A DNA stretch of 64,000 nt from Anagrus nilaparvatae (taxonomy: Eukaryota > Arthropoda > Insecta > Hymenoptera > Mymaridae), in the NCBI GenBank assembly GCA_022575985.1, contig JAKSXM010000007.1:50560501-50624500 (forward strand), read 5' to 3'. Of this stretch, positions 23,219-33,888 are shown piece after piece. The stretch's first letter is position 1. The number at the start of each line of letters is the position of its first letter. Made by a program: the position numbers and the translations under genes. Below the pieces are notes generated by a model that was not told the DNA's origin, ran no database searches, and saw only the letters and a program-made list of their open reading frames with translations.

Positions 23219-24858
23219 TTAATAAGAAAATACTCTGACCGTATGAATATTTGTTATATTAGTAAATAGCCGTTCATAATCATAATCTTGAAATCTAAAT
23301 TTTGAAACCCCTAAAAATTTGTCACGACTATCTGAATAATAAATGTTTTTCTTAAAAATGTATAAACTTTTAGGTGAAATTGGAAATCCCTTAACGTATT
23401 CAATTGGATGTTCATAACCATTTATCCATTTGTAAAGTTTTCCATCATAGTCTGTTTCATAAATAATGTTCATGTAATTAGCCCAATATAATTTACTGTT
23501 TTCACGATCTATTCCAATTCCAGATAACGGTGATTTGTTATCAGTAATTTCTTTGATATTATTTCCATTCAAATTTATTCGTAATATCTAAAATAAAATT
23601 ATTTAATTTATTATGAAATTATAATTAAATAACAAAGTATTTTATCAAATTACTAATTCACCTTGACTCATAAAATTAAATTTCATAATATTACAAAAAA
23701 ATAATTAAAAAAAATTTTAATAAAAATATATTATTCGAAGTTAGTGTAGTCGTAGAGCCCTATTCTGCCATCCAAACTAAAACTGCCTAAACTATTCGAG
23801 AGGTATATCACAAATAAAAGATATTTTGCACACACAAAATTTTTATCATTTTTGTCATGTTATAAATGTAGCTAAAATGAATAGTCAATTTCAGATAATC
23901 CTACAGTTAATGGTAGTTTTAATTTGGAGGGCAGTATTTCATAGTCATTTTTTTTAGCTGATAGGTCCGTGAAATTTTCTGACAGGTCCTTAATTTTTTT
24001 AGACCTCTAGACACGATTCCGCAATCGGTTTTTATCGCGAATGATCCAGTTTCCCACAATAGGCAACTTTGTGTTACTTTATTACATTCGCGGTAAAATC
24101 GGGTAGATAAACCGTGTTTAGCCCAATAAACATACGTAACTGAGAAAAATGCCAAAAAAATCGCTAAAAATAACATAAAGTTGTCTATTGTGGGAAGCTG
24201 GACCATTCGCGATAGTGGAATCGTGTTCAGCGACCCAAAAAACTTAAGGACCCGTTGGAAAATTTTACGGACCTATCAGCTAAAAAAAGTGACAGGAAAT
24301 AGGACTCTACGTCTTCAATAAGAATACCTTAGTTCCACTTGCAATAAATAAGAAATCATCCTCTGGATCTACAACGATATCTGTGATTCCTTCAATATTT
24401 TTTAAAAAATTATCATTTATTTGGTAATTATCTAAATTAACAACATCAATTTGATTTCCATTTGTTACAAATAATTGATTATTTAAATCATCAACTGTAA
24501 TTAATTTTGGTTTCCATTCATTTGAACCTTGTGCAATCAAAATAGTATCTTCTGTATCATTAAAAATATTTTTAGCAAAAATTTTATTATTATTTGAATC
24601 ACTCCATATTAATAATTTTCTTTCTTTATGATAATCGAAGCCTGATACATTAGTTTGGACTAATTTTTTTAAATTTGAACCATTGAGTTCTGATTCATAG
24701 ATTCCCTTATCATTTGAAAATATAATTTTTGTATTCTCAGCTGTTAAATTAAAAATTAATTTTATGTCAAAAACTGAATTAAATTACAAATAATTAATAA
24801 TAAACATACCAAAAACTGATACTAAACACCAAAAAATTAATATTATTAAAGATTTCAT
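23219..24858 (-). CDS. Secreted LDL-receptor class B (YWTD) beta-propeller protein, 3 exons
   Basis: Splice sites join three open segments into one frame. Exon 1 (24858-24810) encodes a 16-residue hydrophobic start ending LVSVF. Exon 2 (24740-24328) opens after 'aatttaacag' and ends at 'actaag|gtattc'. Exon 3 (23587-23219) opens after 'attttattttag' and ends TAA. Exon lengths (49, 413 and 369) give 276 residues with phases that fit. The joined exon 2/3 boundary rebuilds a typical repeat unit (SGTK, then ILRINLNG). Class B hallmarks are ILIWSDSNNNKIF, GIGIDRENSKLYWANY and IYYSDSRDK, as in LDL-receptor propellers, where Y/W-T/S-D tetrads form each blade. There is no EGF, LDL-A or membrane segment, so this is a short secreted protein. 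Intron 2 holds a MITE. Function is unknown; stand-alone secreted proteins of this kind include glue, egg and venom components in insects, but that link is only inference. Confidence 0.75.
23742..24316. mobile_element. 575 bp MITE in intron 2 of the YWTD gene
   Basis: The ends are inverted: 'gtagtcgtagagccctatt' on the left and 'aataggactctacgtc' on the right. Inner arms match too, with 'tttagctgataggtccgtga' against 'acggacctatcagctaaaaa' and 'acacgattccgcaatcg' against 'gatagtggaatcgtgt'. The right end lies only about 10 bases inside the intron from the exon 2 donor. 24225-24250 also has the FB-family words 'gttcagcgacccaaaaaac'. The 95-codon minus-strand frame at 23919-24206 lies wholly in this element and is not a gene. 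Confidence 0.7.
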
Positions 24859-24920
24859 TATTTTAATTAATTTCCTTGAATTTTGAAATTAAAATGAATG
24901 AATTATTAAAAATTTTGTTA

Positions 24921-24928
24921 CTTTTATA
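24921..24928 (-). promoter_or_regulatory. TATA box of the YWTD-repeat gene
   Basis: The minus strand reads 'cttgTATAAAAGtaac', 63 bases upstream of the ATG. That places a transcription start about 35 bases before the codon and gives a very short 5' leader. A strong TATA box is typical of highly and tissue-specifically expressed insect genes. Confidence 0.6.
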
Positions 24929-24929
24929 C

Positions 24930-25354
24930 AAGGTAAAAAGTTTAACTGATAACAAAATCAGTTAAATGTAAGTCATGCTTATTTTATAATAATTTGATAA
25001 ATTATGTTTTTATAAATTTATAAATTTATTTATAAAAAAAAAATTATTTATTTATTTATAAATTTTTTTATAAAACAATTTTTTTAATTAAAAAATAAAT
25101 TAAATATGTGCATAAATAATAATTTAAAAAAATTCTTATATGTTTATTTAAATAATTAAGCAAATCACATATTTTCCTTGTCTTTTTTTCCTTTCCTTTA
25201 TTTATTTTAATAATCAATTTTTGTTTCTTTATTTAATTTTAAAATAAATTGAGACCAAGAAATTTTAATTAAAAATAATTATTTATTCAACTGATTAAAA
25301 TTATTTAAAATTAATTTAAATTTGAAAATTTTGTAGTGTACGCTCGAAAAAATA
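24930..25354. other. AT-rich upstream DNA, nothing recognised
   Basis: Almost pure A/T with TTTATAAATTTA-type words; no further motif seen. Confidence 0.5.
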
Positions 25355-25625
25355 TAATTGTCGGTGCTTAGGATTAATTTTTTTTGTTACCAAAACTTAA
25401 AACACTAAAATAATGGCCAAAAATATCCTAAAATAGGCTGTAGTGGAAAAAGTAAAAATTTCTATAAAAAAAGATTAACATTTTTGTAATCTAAGTACCA
25501 AAAAACATAGTTAGTGATTAGGATATCTTTATTGTTTGTTAGGCTAACATTATTTTGTAACCAGAACTCATACATTAAAAATATGTCCGAAAATGTCCTG
25601 ATTGGGCTATCAACAATAATTAAAT
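25355..25625 (+). repeat. Diverged tandem duplication, about 165 bp unit
   Basis: 'gtgcttaggattaattttt' at about 25359 and 'gtgattaggatatctttatt' at about 25514 start two similar units. Both continue through 'tgttacca' or 'tgtaacca', 'aacttaaaacactaaaa' or 'aactcatacattaaaa', 'atatcctaaaataggct' or 'aatgtcctgattgggct'. The units are old and of unknown origin. Confidence 0.5.
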
Positions 25626-27824
25626 TTTACTTTAGCTACAAACTGCACTGTACTTCAATTTGCGATCAAAAAATAATTTTAATTTAATTATTTTTAATGT
25701 ATACTTAAATAATTAAAATGAAAACATTTAATCTGAAAATCCTTTCAAAAAGTATAAGTACAAAAATTCCAAATCCTAAGTACTTCCCAAAATAAATCCT
25801 GAATCCTCAAACGTCTAAATATAATAAACCCAATGTATAATAGACAAGTTTGGTCCATTGTCCTTTTATCTAATTATATTTCTTTCTCTTATGAAAATAC
25901 ACGTATATGATAGATAAATATAAGACTACAACAAACATTGAGTAATAAACCAAGCAACACGCTTTATCACGAAACGGAATTAAACGGTTTACGACTAGAA
26001 CCACAGATTAGTGTATAAACCTAGTTGAACAAATATAACCAAGAGAGGGTTTATTGCGATCTCTTTTATCAGTCTTTCCTTAAATAACTTCAATTTTTCA
26101 TTTTAAAAATATTTTTAAATTAATGAAAACAGTCAGCTAAAAACTTTTTTATTAATCAATTACAGGATATATTTTTTTAAGGGGGAGCTGGAAAAAAAAT
26201 TCACTTACCTCAAGCAAAATTGCAAAAACAAAATTGTTAATATTTCAATCTACATCAAACATTAAATATGAAAATTCATACATTAGAGGACATAAATAAT
26301 GTATATTAATTATTATATATAGTTCATTTATACATGGGCGATTCTTGATCAAGTCATCCACCCCCCTGTCCAAAAATGGAGGCAACTCAAAATGAATTCT
26401 ATTGTCTCCAATCGACAAGAAAATAGTGTAGCTAATTTATCACATTGGAATTTTCAAAAATGAATATCTGGAAGTTGGGATAAGTTGTGGCAACTAGAAT
26501 TTTTTTCGGTGTATATTTATAGTCCTGGCGTCCACGGTAAAATCTTTGAGTACATTTTTGCCTAGTTCCATTTATCTTATCTATACGTGTAACGACTCAT
26601 TGGATGCGGAATTTTATAAGCTTTTATTTTTTCATTGTCATGATTGTTCATGTAGAATATTAAAATTAAAAGTCTTTAAGTTAATGGGAACTTTCGACTA
26701 TACGTTGTACAACACGAGTAAACTTTAAAATCAATAATAAAATTAAATCTCAAGATTATTTTTCTTCTATTTTTATTTTATTTTTGATGTATAAAATTAA
26801 CTGTGTAATCGGAATGCAAACCGGGGAGAGATTGCAGGATATAAACTACTAACAAATTGATACTATTTGTATTTCCCTTATCTATTTCTATTTTTATTAA
26901 CAAAAAAATAACGATTATAATTTTATTTCTGAGATAACTCGGGTAAACCCCAAATTTCATAATAGAAAATTCTAAAAAACTATTCCAGACTAAAATCTAG
27001 GCTAAGGGCGAAGCCAGGCAAACAGCTATAGTAAATAAAATGCTTCTTCTTATAATATTAATAAAATTTATAAAAATCAAGTTTTAAAAAAAACTTTTAC
27101 TTCAGAAATAAAACTGCAGAATAAAATAAAGAAAATAATAAAAAAGTTTTAAGTAAAATAAAAAAATAATAAAAATTAAGAGGCTTATATATTTGATTAT
27201 TAATTAACACAATCTATAAGAAAGAGTTAACGTTATTCTAAAATTGTAGTTATTAAACAATAAATTTTCAAAATTAAGAAATTTAGTAAAAAACTCAATA
27301 AAATCTGAAATCATTAAATTTTATTATTGGCTATAGAAATAAACATTCCCTATTATTATCATTGTAAATAAAATAATTTTTGACTGCGCAATTTTAATCA
27401 AATTATTATTATTCTTATATTTAGCTAATAAATTAAACGAATTTTTTGTAGACTTATCAAATGAATAAAATATTTGTATAATTTCTTTAAATGCAATTAT
27501 TCATTTAACTTTTTAGTTTTTTTATTTACATTTTTGTAAAACATGATTAAACTCACGTGCAGCTTATTAGCAAAACGGGAAAAATAATTATTTTTAAACA
27601 TTTAATCAATGTGTAAATATAATTTGAATTATTATTTTTCTTTATTATTTACTTTATTTTATGAATTATTGAGATTAAAATTATAAAAAAAATAACATTA
27701 CGGATATTTTAAATAAATTTTTTATAAACATATAAACTTTCGAGAAAATTTGTCTACGAAAAAAATATGTAATTTAATTTTATTGATTTTTTACCATTTA
27801 AATACATTTAAATACACTGTAAAA
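25626..27824. other. AT-rich intergenic, no gene seen
   Basis: 26330-26540 is somewhat more balanced ('ccacccccctgtccaaaaatg') but has no open frame or RNA-like structure. The short frames at 26546-26728 and 26778-26960 are unsupported. Confidence 0.5.
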
Positions 27825-28207
27825 AGTAACTTTCTTAGATTTACAAAAAAAATAGAATTTTTTCGAAAAATTAGTGAATTTTCAAAAAATTTTGTAAATA
27901 TTTGATAAAAATCGTAAATTTACTAAATTTAGTATATTATCGAAAAATTCGAGAATTCTCGATTTTTTTTGTGAATTTACGAAAAAAGTTGTAAATTCAC
28001 AACTATTTTTTGAAAATTTTCGAAAAAAATTAAATTTTTCTTGCGAATTCACAAAAAAAATCTAGTATTCTCGATTTTTTTGTTAATATACTAAATTTAG
28101 TAAATTTACGATTTTTATCGAATATTTACAAATTTTTTTGAAAATTCACTAATTTTTCGAAAAAATTCTATTTTTTTTGTAAATCTAAGAAAGTTACTTT
28201 TTACAGT
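27825..28207. mobile_element. Palindromic MITE, family M1, copy 3
   Basis: It begins CACTGTAAAAAGTAACTTTC and ends 'gaaagttactttttacagta', with TA on both flanks. The interior is nearly the same as copy 1 (both start with 'ttagatttacaaaaaaaata'), so these two are closer to each other than to copy 2. Confidence 0.85.
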
Positions 28208-30129
28208 ATAGTAATTTATCATTTCAAATTTATTTTTCATCCTTCCACTTAAAAGGATCCAAGGAACAGATAGTTAGAACTACCCTAAAAATATGACATC
28301 TTCCCTCCTTCAATTCTTATAAATCTGGCCTAATCAATTATTTAAAATCGTAATATTTGGATAAAAAATCCTTTAGTAGGACTCAAAATACTTCTGACAT
28401 TTTAAATTTTTTTATGAAAAAAAAAGAATTTGCTGGGTTATTGCGTTTTGAGTGCTCTAGATAAAAAAAATAGAATTTCAAAAAAAAATAAAAGAAAATT
28501 AAATTATTCCATTTCCTTTACAATAAATGATTTAATTAAATCTATACATAATTCACATAAAAATATTCAAACAAATTTAATCACACTCTATTAATTATAA
28601 TTCAATTACAGATTAAAAAAAAAAACCTTATCATTTTATGAAATAATATGATTAATAAATGAATAAAAGTAATTTAATCGATAGAAATTATTTAAAATAC
28701 AGAGAATATCATATAACACAGGAGTGAGAATTAAAATGTAATCCCTTGATACATTTTTAGTTTATTTGATAATGATCAAAATATAAAGTGAAATACAATA
28801 AACTCTCTGTGTTTTTTTTTATTTTTTTTTTCTGCACATCACATATATTATTTACATTATAATACATTAAAAGGATCACGCAATCTATTAAATATAAATT
28901 TTGATAAAGTCACGTATTGTATAAATTTTCATTACTTTATATATACATATATGCCTTACCCATTTTATTATATCAAAATTAGACAACCAAGTCGATATAT
29001 GACAATCAGATAAAATACAGAAATTCGCATATATTTAAACATCAGGTTATATTATAAAAAACTACAACTGTAATATTATAAGAGTTAACGAGAAATAACA
29101 TATGTGTTAATGTAAGTTGAGGTTGTATATAAATATTAATAAATATGTATACAAGGACGAGCTAAAAGTTCTTGTTTGATGAAAAGGTATATGTAGAAGA
29201 GAAAATCTTTACATATAGAATACTAACAGGGTTTTCATACCTGCGGGCTATCAAAGTATATTAAATTAACCCTTCCTTTTATTTAGCATACACGTGTTTT
29301 CTTTTTAATTCCTTTTTTTTTACCGGTTTATTCGCCCTTTATGTTTATTATCTTTTTTTTTTTTACTACTATAAACTTTTATGTACATATTTTCTATTTT
29401 ATGATGACTTCTCGAGGAACAATAGATGGACATTATAATTTAATACTGGACATTGTTGAAAATATTCATTAGATAAGAACAAGCTTTTTCATTATATTTT
29501 AATTATATTGTAATTTTTTTTTGCTTATTTTGTATATGAGTAAAAATCTTGCTTTTTCTCAAGAGTATAAACGAATTTTAAAAGCTTCGTTGTTTATTTT
29601 TTTTTGGTTTTAATACCTCTAATTTTTGTATCTGTAAAGTATTGTTGGGAGATTTTTTTTGAAATATGACAATAAAATGTTTGGTACTAAAAAAATTTTA
29701 ATTATTTTTAAAATTCTTTAATATCATTTAAGTACCTTATGAGAGGCTATACACTAAAATACTAAACTTAATGAAAAAAACGAATTTTGATCCTATAAAT
29801 AAAAACAATTATGTAATGAACTTTGTTGTAAAATTTTGTAAACAAAAATTTATTTCTTATTTTTACGTGATTCGAGGCAAAAATAGTGTATTAAGTATCA
29901 AGGGCACAAAAGTTTTGATGCCAGCATGAATACTAACACAAGTGCTCGATAATATGAAGATCACACTAGATAGAGTGTAAAATTTTCTTCCCAGGGTTCT
30001 TACAATATTTTTTGCCTACATAGACGTAAAACGAGTGCAAAAATTTTTTGCCAAGTTTTACGCGCGAGTTTTAAGCTCGGCGGGGGGAAGGGCAACAAAT
30101 TTTTTATTTGGTCATAATATAAAAAAAAA
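28208..30129. other. AT-rich intergenic, no gene seen
   Basis: Low-complexity A/T DNA. 29860-30110 is more balanced, with 'tttacgcgcgagttttaagc' and a G run, and may be an old repeat linked to the adjacent AACATG copy. No coding sequence. Confidence 0.45.
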
Positions 30130-30450
30130 ATTATACTTTGTTTGTGTGTTCACATAAACAAGGATCATGGAACATGTTCACTTGTAACCGTTTTAACTTA
30201 TACTCCTTAACTATTATGAATCCTAGAATCATAAATTGTATGCCCTAAGTATAAGTAATTAAAGTCCATAAACCTAAAGTATTCCTAAGGTTCTTGTTCT
30301 TATTAGGTCTTGATCAGGACCTGACTACTGTTTCAAATTACTGTAAGTCAACTTGACCCCCCCCCAAACACTTTTTTGTCCCTCTACCTTTTGCAAGGGA
30401 CATTTCCAGGTTCCCTTCCCTATGAATATGTTCCAAGTTAAGAAATCAGT
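30130..30450 (-). repeat. AACATG repeat family, copy B
   Basis: It runs from 'gtttgtgtgttcacataaac' and 'catggaacatgttcac' to a C run and 'ccctatgaatatgttccaag', that is, in reverse orientation to copy A. No minisatellite is present; the centre is short. Confidence 0.6.
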
Positions 30451-31180
30451 GAAAAAAAGCATTAAGTAAAATTTAGAGTATTTAATATTCAAACCTCGAT
30501 TTGTACAATAGAAATTTTAGAAATCATTATTCAAGCTTTCAAAATTTTTTCACTCTTTTTTCAAACCAGTCAGAAAAATTCAGATTTCTATCCATATAAT
30601 GTTTTACACACATGTAAATAAAAAGTTTGCTTCTTGAAATTTTTTTTGTTTAATATAACTTATTATATTTTGTAGGATTCAAAAAATTAATATACATACA
30701 CGATGATAATGATGAGTACAAATTATCATATTAATTGGATAGCTAATTAAAAAGAATTTATATTTATTTTAAAAAATAAAGAAGAAAATAAAGGATAAAG
30801 ATAAGTGGAAAAATAATATATTTTTTGGTTATGTTTATTAATTGAAATACTTTTTATATGTTAATTTTATATATGAATATTAAAATTAGAAAAAAAAATT
30901 CTATTTTAATCTTTTATTTCTCTTATGTGTATGCCCTTGCCTTGGGAAATATAAAAATAAGTACAAATAACCCATATGGTAGTGTAATAACAGGTACTTC
31001 GTTAACAAAGTAATCGTATAAAGTATATTTTAAAGTTTAAAGTAGGATTAATCTGCCTACGCAATATCAAACTATCGAATTCAAGTTAATAAATCGTACA
31101 TACCATGCATGAGAATTTGGGTACAAAATTTGGAAGTGATACTTTGGAGAAACGTATGGCGTATCGTCTGGAAAGTATAT
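30451..31180. other. AT-rich intergenic, no gene seen
   Basis: Only A/T-rich sequence; 30950-31090 is slightly more balanced. No feature recognised. Confidence 0.5.
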
Positions 31181-32150
31181 TACCCCAGTCAAAATACGGG
31201 TTTGGGTGTACTTACGGTTGCGAATACGAGATTTGCTCTAGTATAGGTTTTTTGGGTCGCTGAACACGAAAATCGGGGTGTTTTGGTAAAGAATATGGGG
31301 CTTCACCCTTAAATTTGCAAAAACTACGCCCAAAAGGGGGTATTTTTGAAGTATTCGCGTTCTGAGTCGATAGATTTGCCAAAAAATTGGTTTCTAAGGG
31401 TTTTTTGGGTCGCTAATTAAGAATTTCGATGATTTTTTAAGGTAACATTAATATTACACCCTTAAATTAGCTAAAACAACCCCCCGAAAGGTGTGTTTTC
31501 GCTATTTTCGCACTTTTTGCGACCAGATTAGGCACACAAGGGTTTTTTGGGTCGCTGAAAACAAATTTTGCTGATTTTTTAGAATAATTAATATAACACC
31601 CCGAAATTAGCTAAAACTACCCCTAAAATGGACGTTTTTGCTATTTCTGCATTTTGTACGCCCAGATTAGGTCCATAGGGTTTTTTGGGTCACTGAAAAC
31701 GAATTTCATGGATTTTTTTATGAATAATTAATATATCACCCCTAAATTATCTGAAGCTACCCCTAAAATCTACGACCCAAAAAACCCTATGGACCTAATC
31801 TGGGCATACAAAATGCAGAAATAGCAAAAACGTCCATTATAGGGGTAGTTTTAGCTAATTTAGGGGTGAAATATTAATGTTACCTTTAAAAATCATCGAA
31901 ATTCTTAATAAGCGACCCAAAAAACCCTTAGAAACCAATTCTTTGGCAAATCTATTGCCTCAGAACGCGAATACTTCAAAAACACCCCCTTTTGGGGGTA
32001 GTTTTTGCAAATTTAAGGGTGAAGCCCCATTTTCTTTACCAAAAGACCCCGATTTTCGTGTTCAGCGACCCAAAAAACCTATACTAGAGCAAATCTCGTA
32101 TTCGCAACCGTAAGTACACCCCCCCCCCCAACGTATTTTGACTGGAGTAT
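31181..32150. mobile_element. Foldback element, type copy of family FB
   Basis: The element is one long inverted repeat. It begins 'taccccagtcaaaatacg' and ends 'cgtattttgactggagta'. Inward, 'gcgaatacgagatttgctct' matches 'agagcaaatctcgtattcgc', and the pairing continues for about 450 bp to a centre near 31770. Within each arm a unit of about 120 bp repeats: 'gggttttttgggtcgct', then 'gatttttt', 'cccttaaattagctaaaac'. The 78-codon frame at 31877-32113 is a by-product. Foldback elements are non-autonomous and can extrude hairpins. Confidence 0.8.
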
Positions 32151-32445
32151 ATGGTGGATTTTACTTTAAACTATATAGTGGCTATGTGAGAATTAATATG
32201 AAATTAATATGTAAATTACAGTATTCTTAATTTTTCAATACTTTAGATAAAAATTTTACATATTGTTTGTATATTATCATTTACTATATTTTCTCGCAAG
32301 CGAAATCCTTTCATAAAACTATATAAGGAAAAACTTAAGAACTTATAGTCAAACATGTAAAGAATTTACCCACTTTATAAACCCTTTCGTAACTTAAATA
32401 ATTTATTTAACTAAATATGCATTAGAGTGTCAATGGTACTTTATT

Positions 32446-33880
32446 CAGTGATTTTTTTAACGTGCAGTTCTACACAAAAAGTGCAGTTCTGAAAAAATTT
32501 GTGCAGTACTAAAACCTAGTTTGTGTAGTCCAGAAATAATTTTTTAGATTTTTTATACAAAATATTTTATATTCTAAAAAAAATGAATTTTATATTGATA
32601 TTTTTCCTACAAAAGATGTAAATTATTATAGTTTTGGGTGTGTCCGTAACGCTATAGAAATAAAAGAAATAGCAAAATACTAAATAACTACAAAATACGA
32701 CAATGTTATAAAATAGCATTTTTTCGTAATCTTTAATACAAAGCTGCAACCTCGCCAACTAACTAAAATACTTCCAATTGGTCTCATTTTTTTGATATAA
32801 GTGTCACCATTCATTTACCGTAAACCACAATTATTTGTTGTTAATTCTCTCATGGCGATAGTCAATAAACCAAATGCCCCATATTCTTACCCTAAAATAA
32901 CCATTTTTGAAATTGCTGCAAAAATTCTAATTTTTAAAAGAATCGAGTTCTATAGGCCTCAAAAATTTTTTACAAGCCCTAAGTGTCAAAAAAATTTTTA
33001 CTCGTCTTTTTATAATTATTTGTTTAGCAGATATGATAATTTAAAGTCAGAGTCCTATTTTTAGGTTTTTTTAAAAAAAGTAAATTTCAATCTTTATCTT
33101 TAAAAAGGGATATCATAGAAACTATTTATTAAAAAAAAAAAACGAAAAGTGGTATCTTTATGTAAAATTTTTCGCTAAATCCAAATTTTCAGTCAGATTT
33201 TCATTTGGTCACGTGACTTTGCGGGTAATTTAAAATTTGTGAAAAATGATTTTTTAAAAATCGCTAATTTTCAATTTTAGTGCTTTTAAAATAAATTTAC
33301 CAAAAAAAATGATTTCATATTCTGAAATTGAGCTGTCTGCAGCTGAGGTATAAAAGCTAGAAAAGGCCAAGCAAGAGAGTTGATTTTCTCGCGCAAAAAA
33401 ATTTTGGACTCCAGAATAGAATTGAATTCTACGGGAAATTTCCTATGGGACACTATAAGGAAAAAAATTTTACTGTAAAGTACGCATTTGCGAAAAGAAT
33501 TAATGAACACAAATTTCTCAAAAAATAAAAATTTCAAAAAATTGAAGAAAAAAAAAATCGCTGTAAAAAATAGAGGATAGGCTCTAAAAAGCTAAAAATA
33601 GGGGAAATTATTTTTTTATATATGCTTTCGACCAAACATACTTTGGAGTACATTCTGAGACTCAAAAATCCAAACTGTATGTACTTTACAAATATTGACC
33701 CATTTACATGTTCAATAAATTTAATAAAAAGTAATTTTTGAAGTACTTTTTCAAAATTTAAAGAGATAATATTTTGTAAATAAATAAGCAAGATTAGTAT
33801 TTCCTCCCCCCCTTTTTCCCCTCTCCCCCTACCCTTTTTGTGATTTGTGCAGTTCTAAAATTTCCTTAAAAAAAACACTG
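32446..33880. mobile_element. Non-autonomous hAT-like element with 8 bp duplication
   Basis: ACTTTATT occurs directly at both edges (32438-32445 and 33881-33888). The element starts CAGTGATTTTTTTAA and ends with 'ttaaaaaaaacactg'. Subterminal 'gtgcagttct' repeats occur inside both ends (three in a row at 32460-32510, one inverted-partner copy near 33846). An 8 bp duplication and CAGTG/CACTG ends are hallmarks of hAT transposons. No transposase remains: the frames at 32801-33064, 33286-33537 and 33534-33791 resemble no known domain. Confidence 0.8.
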
Positions 33881-33888
33881 ACTTTATT

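Noticed and set aside
23919..24206. 95-codon minus-strand frame within the YWTD gene
   Set aside because: It lies wholly in the intronic MITE and is not in the exon frame; splice sites bypass it.
31877..32113. 78-codon frame rich in Lys/Pro
   Set aside because: It is a translation of the foldback arm; its repeats mirror the DNA sub-repeats.
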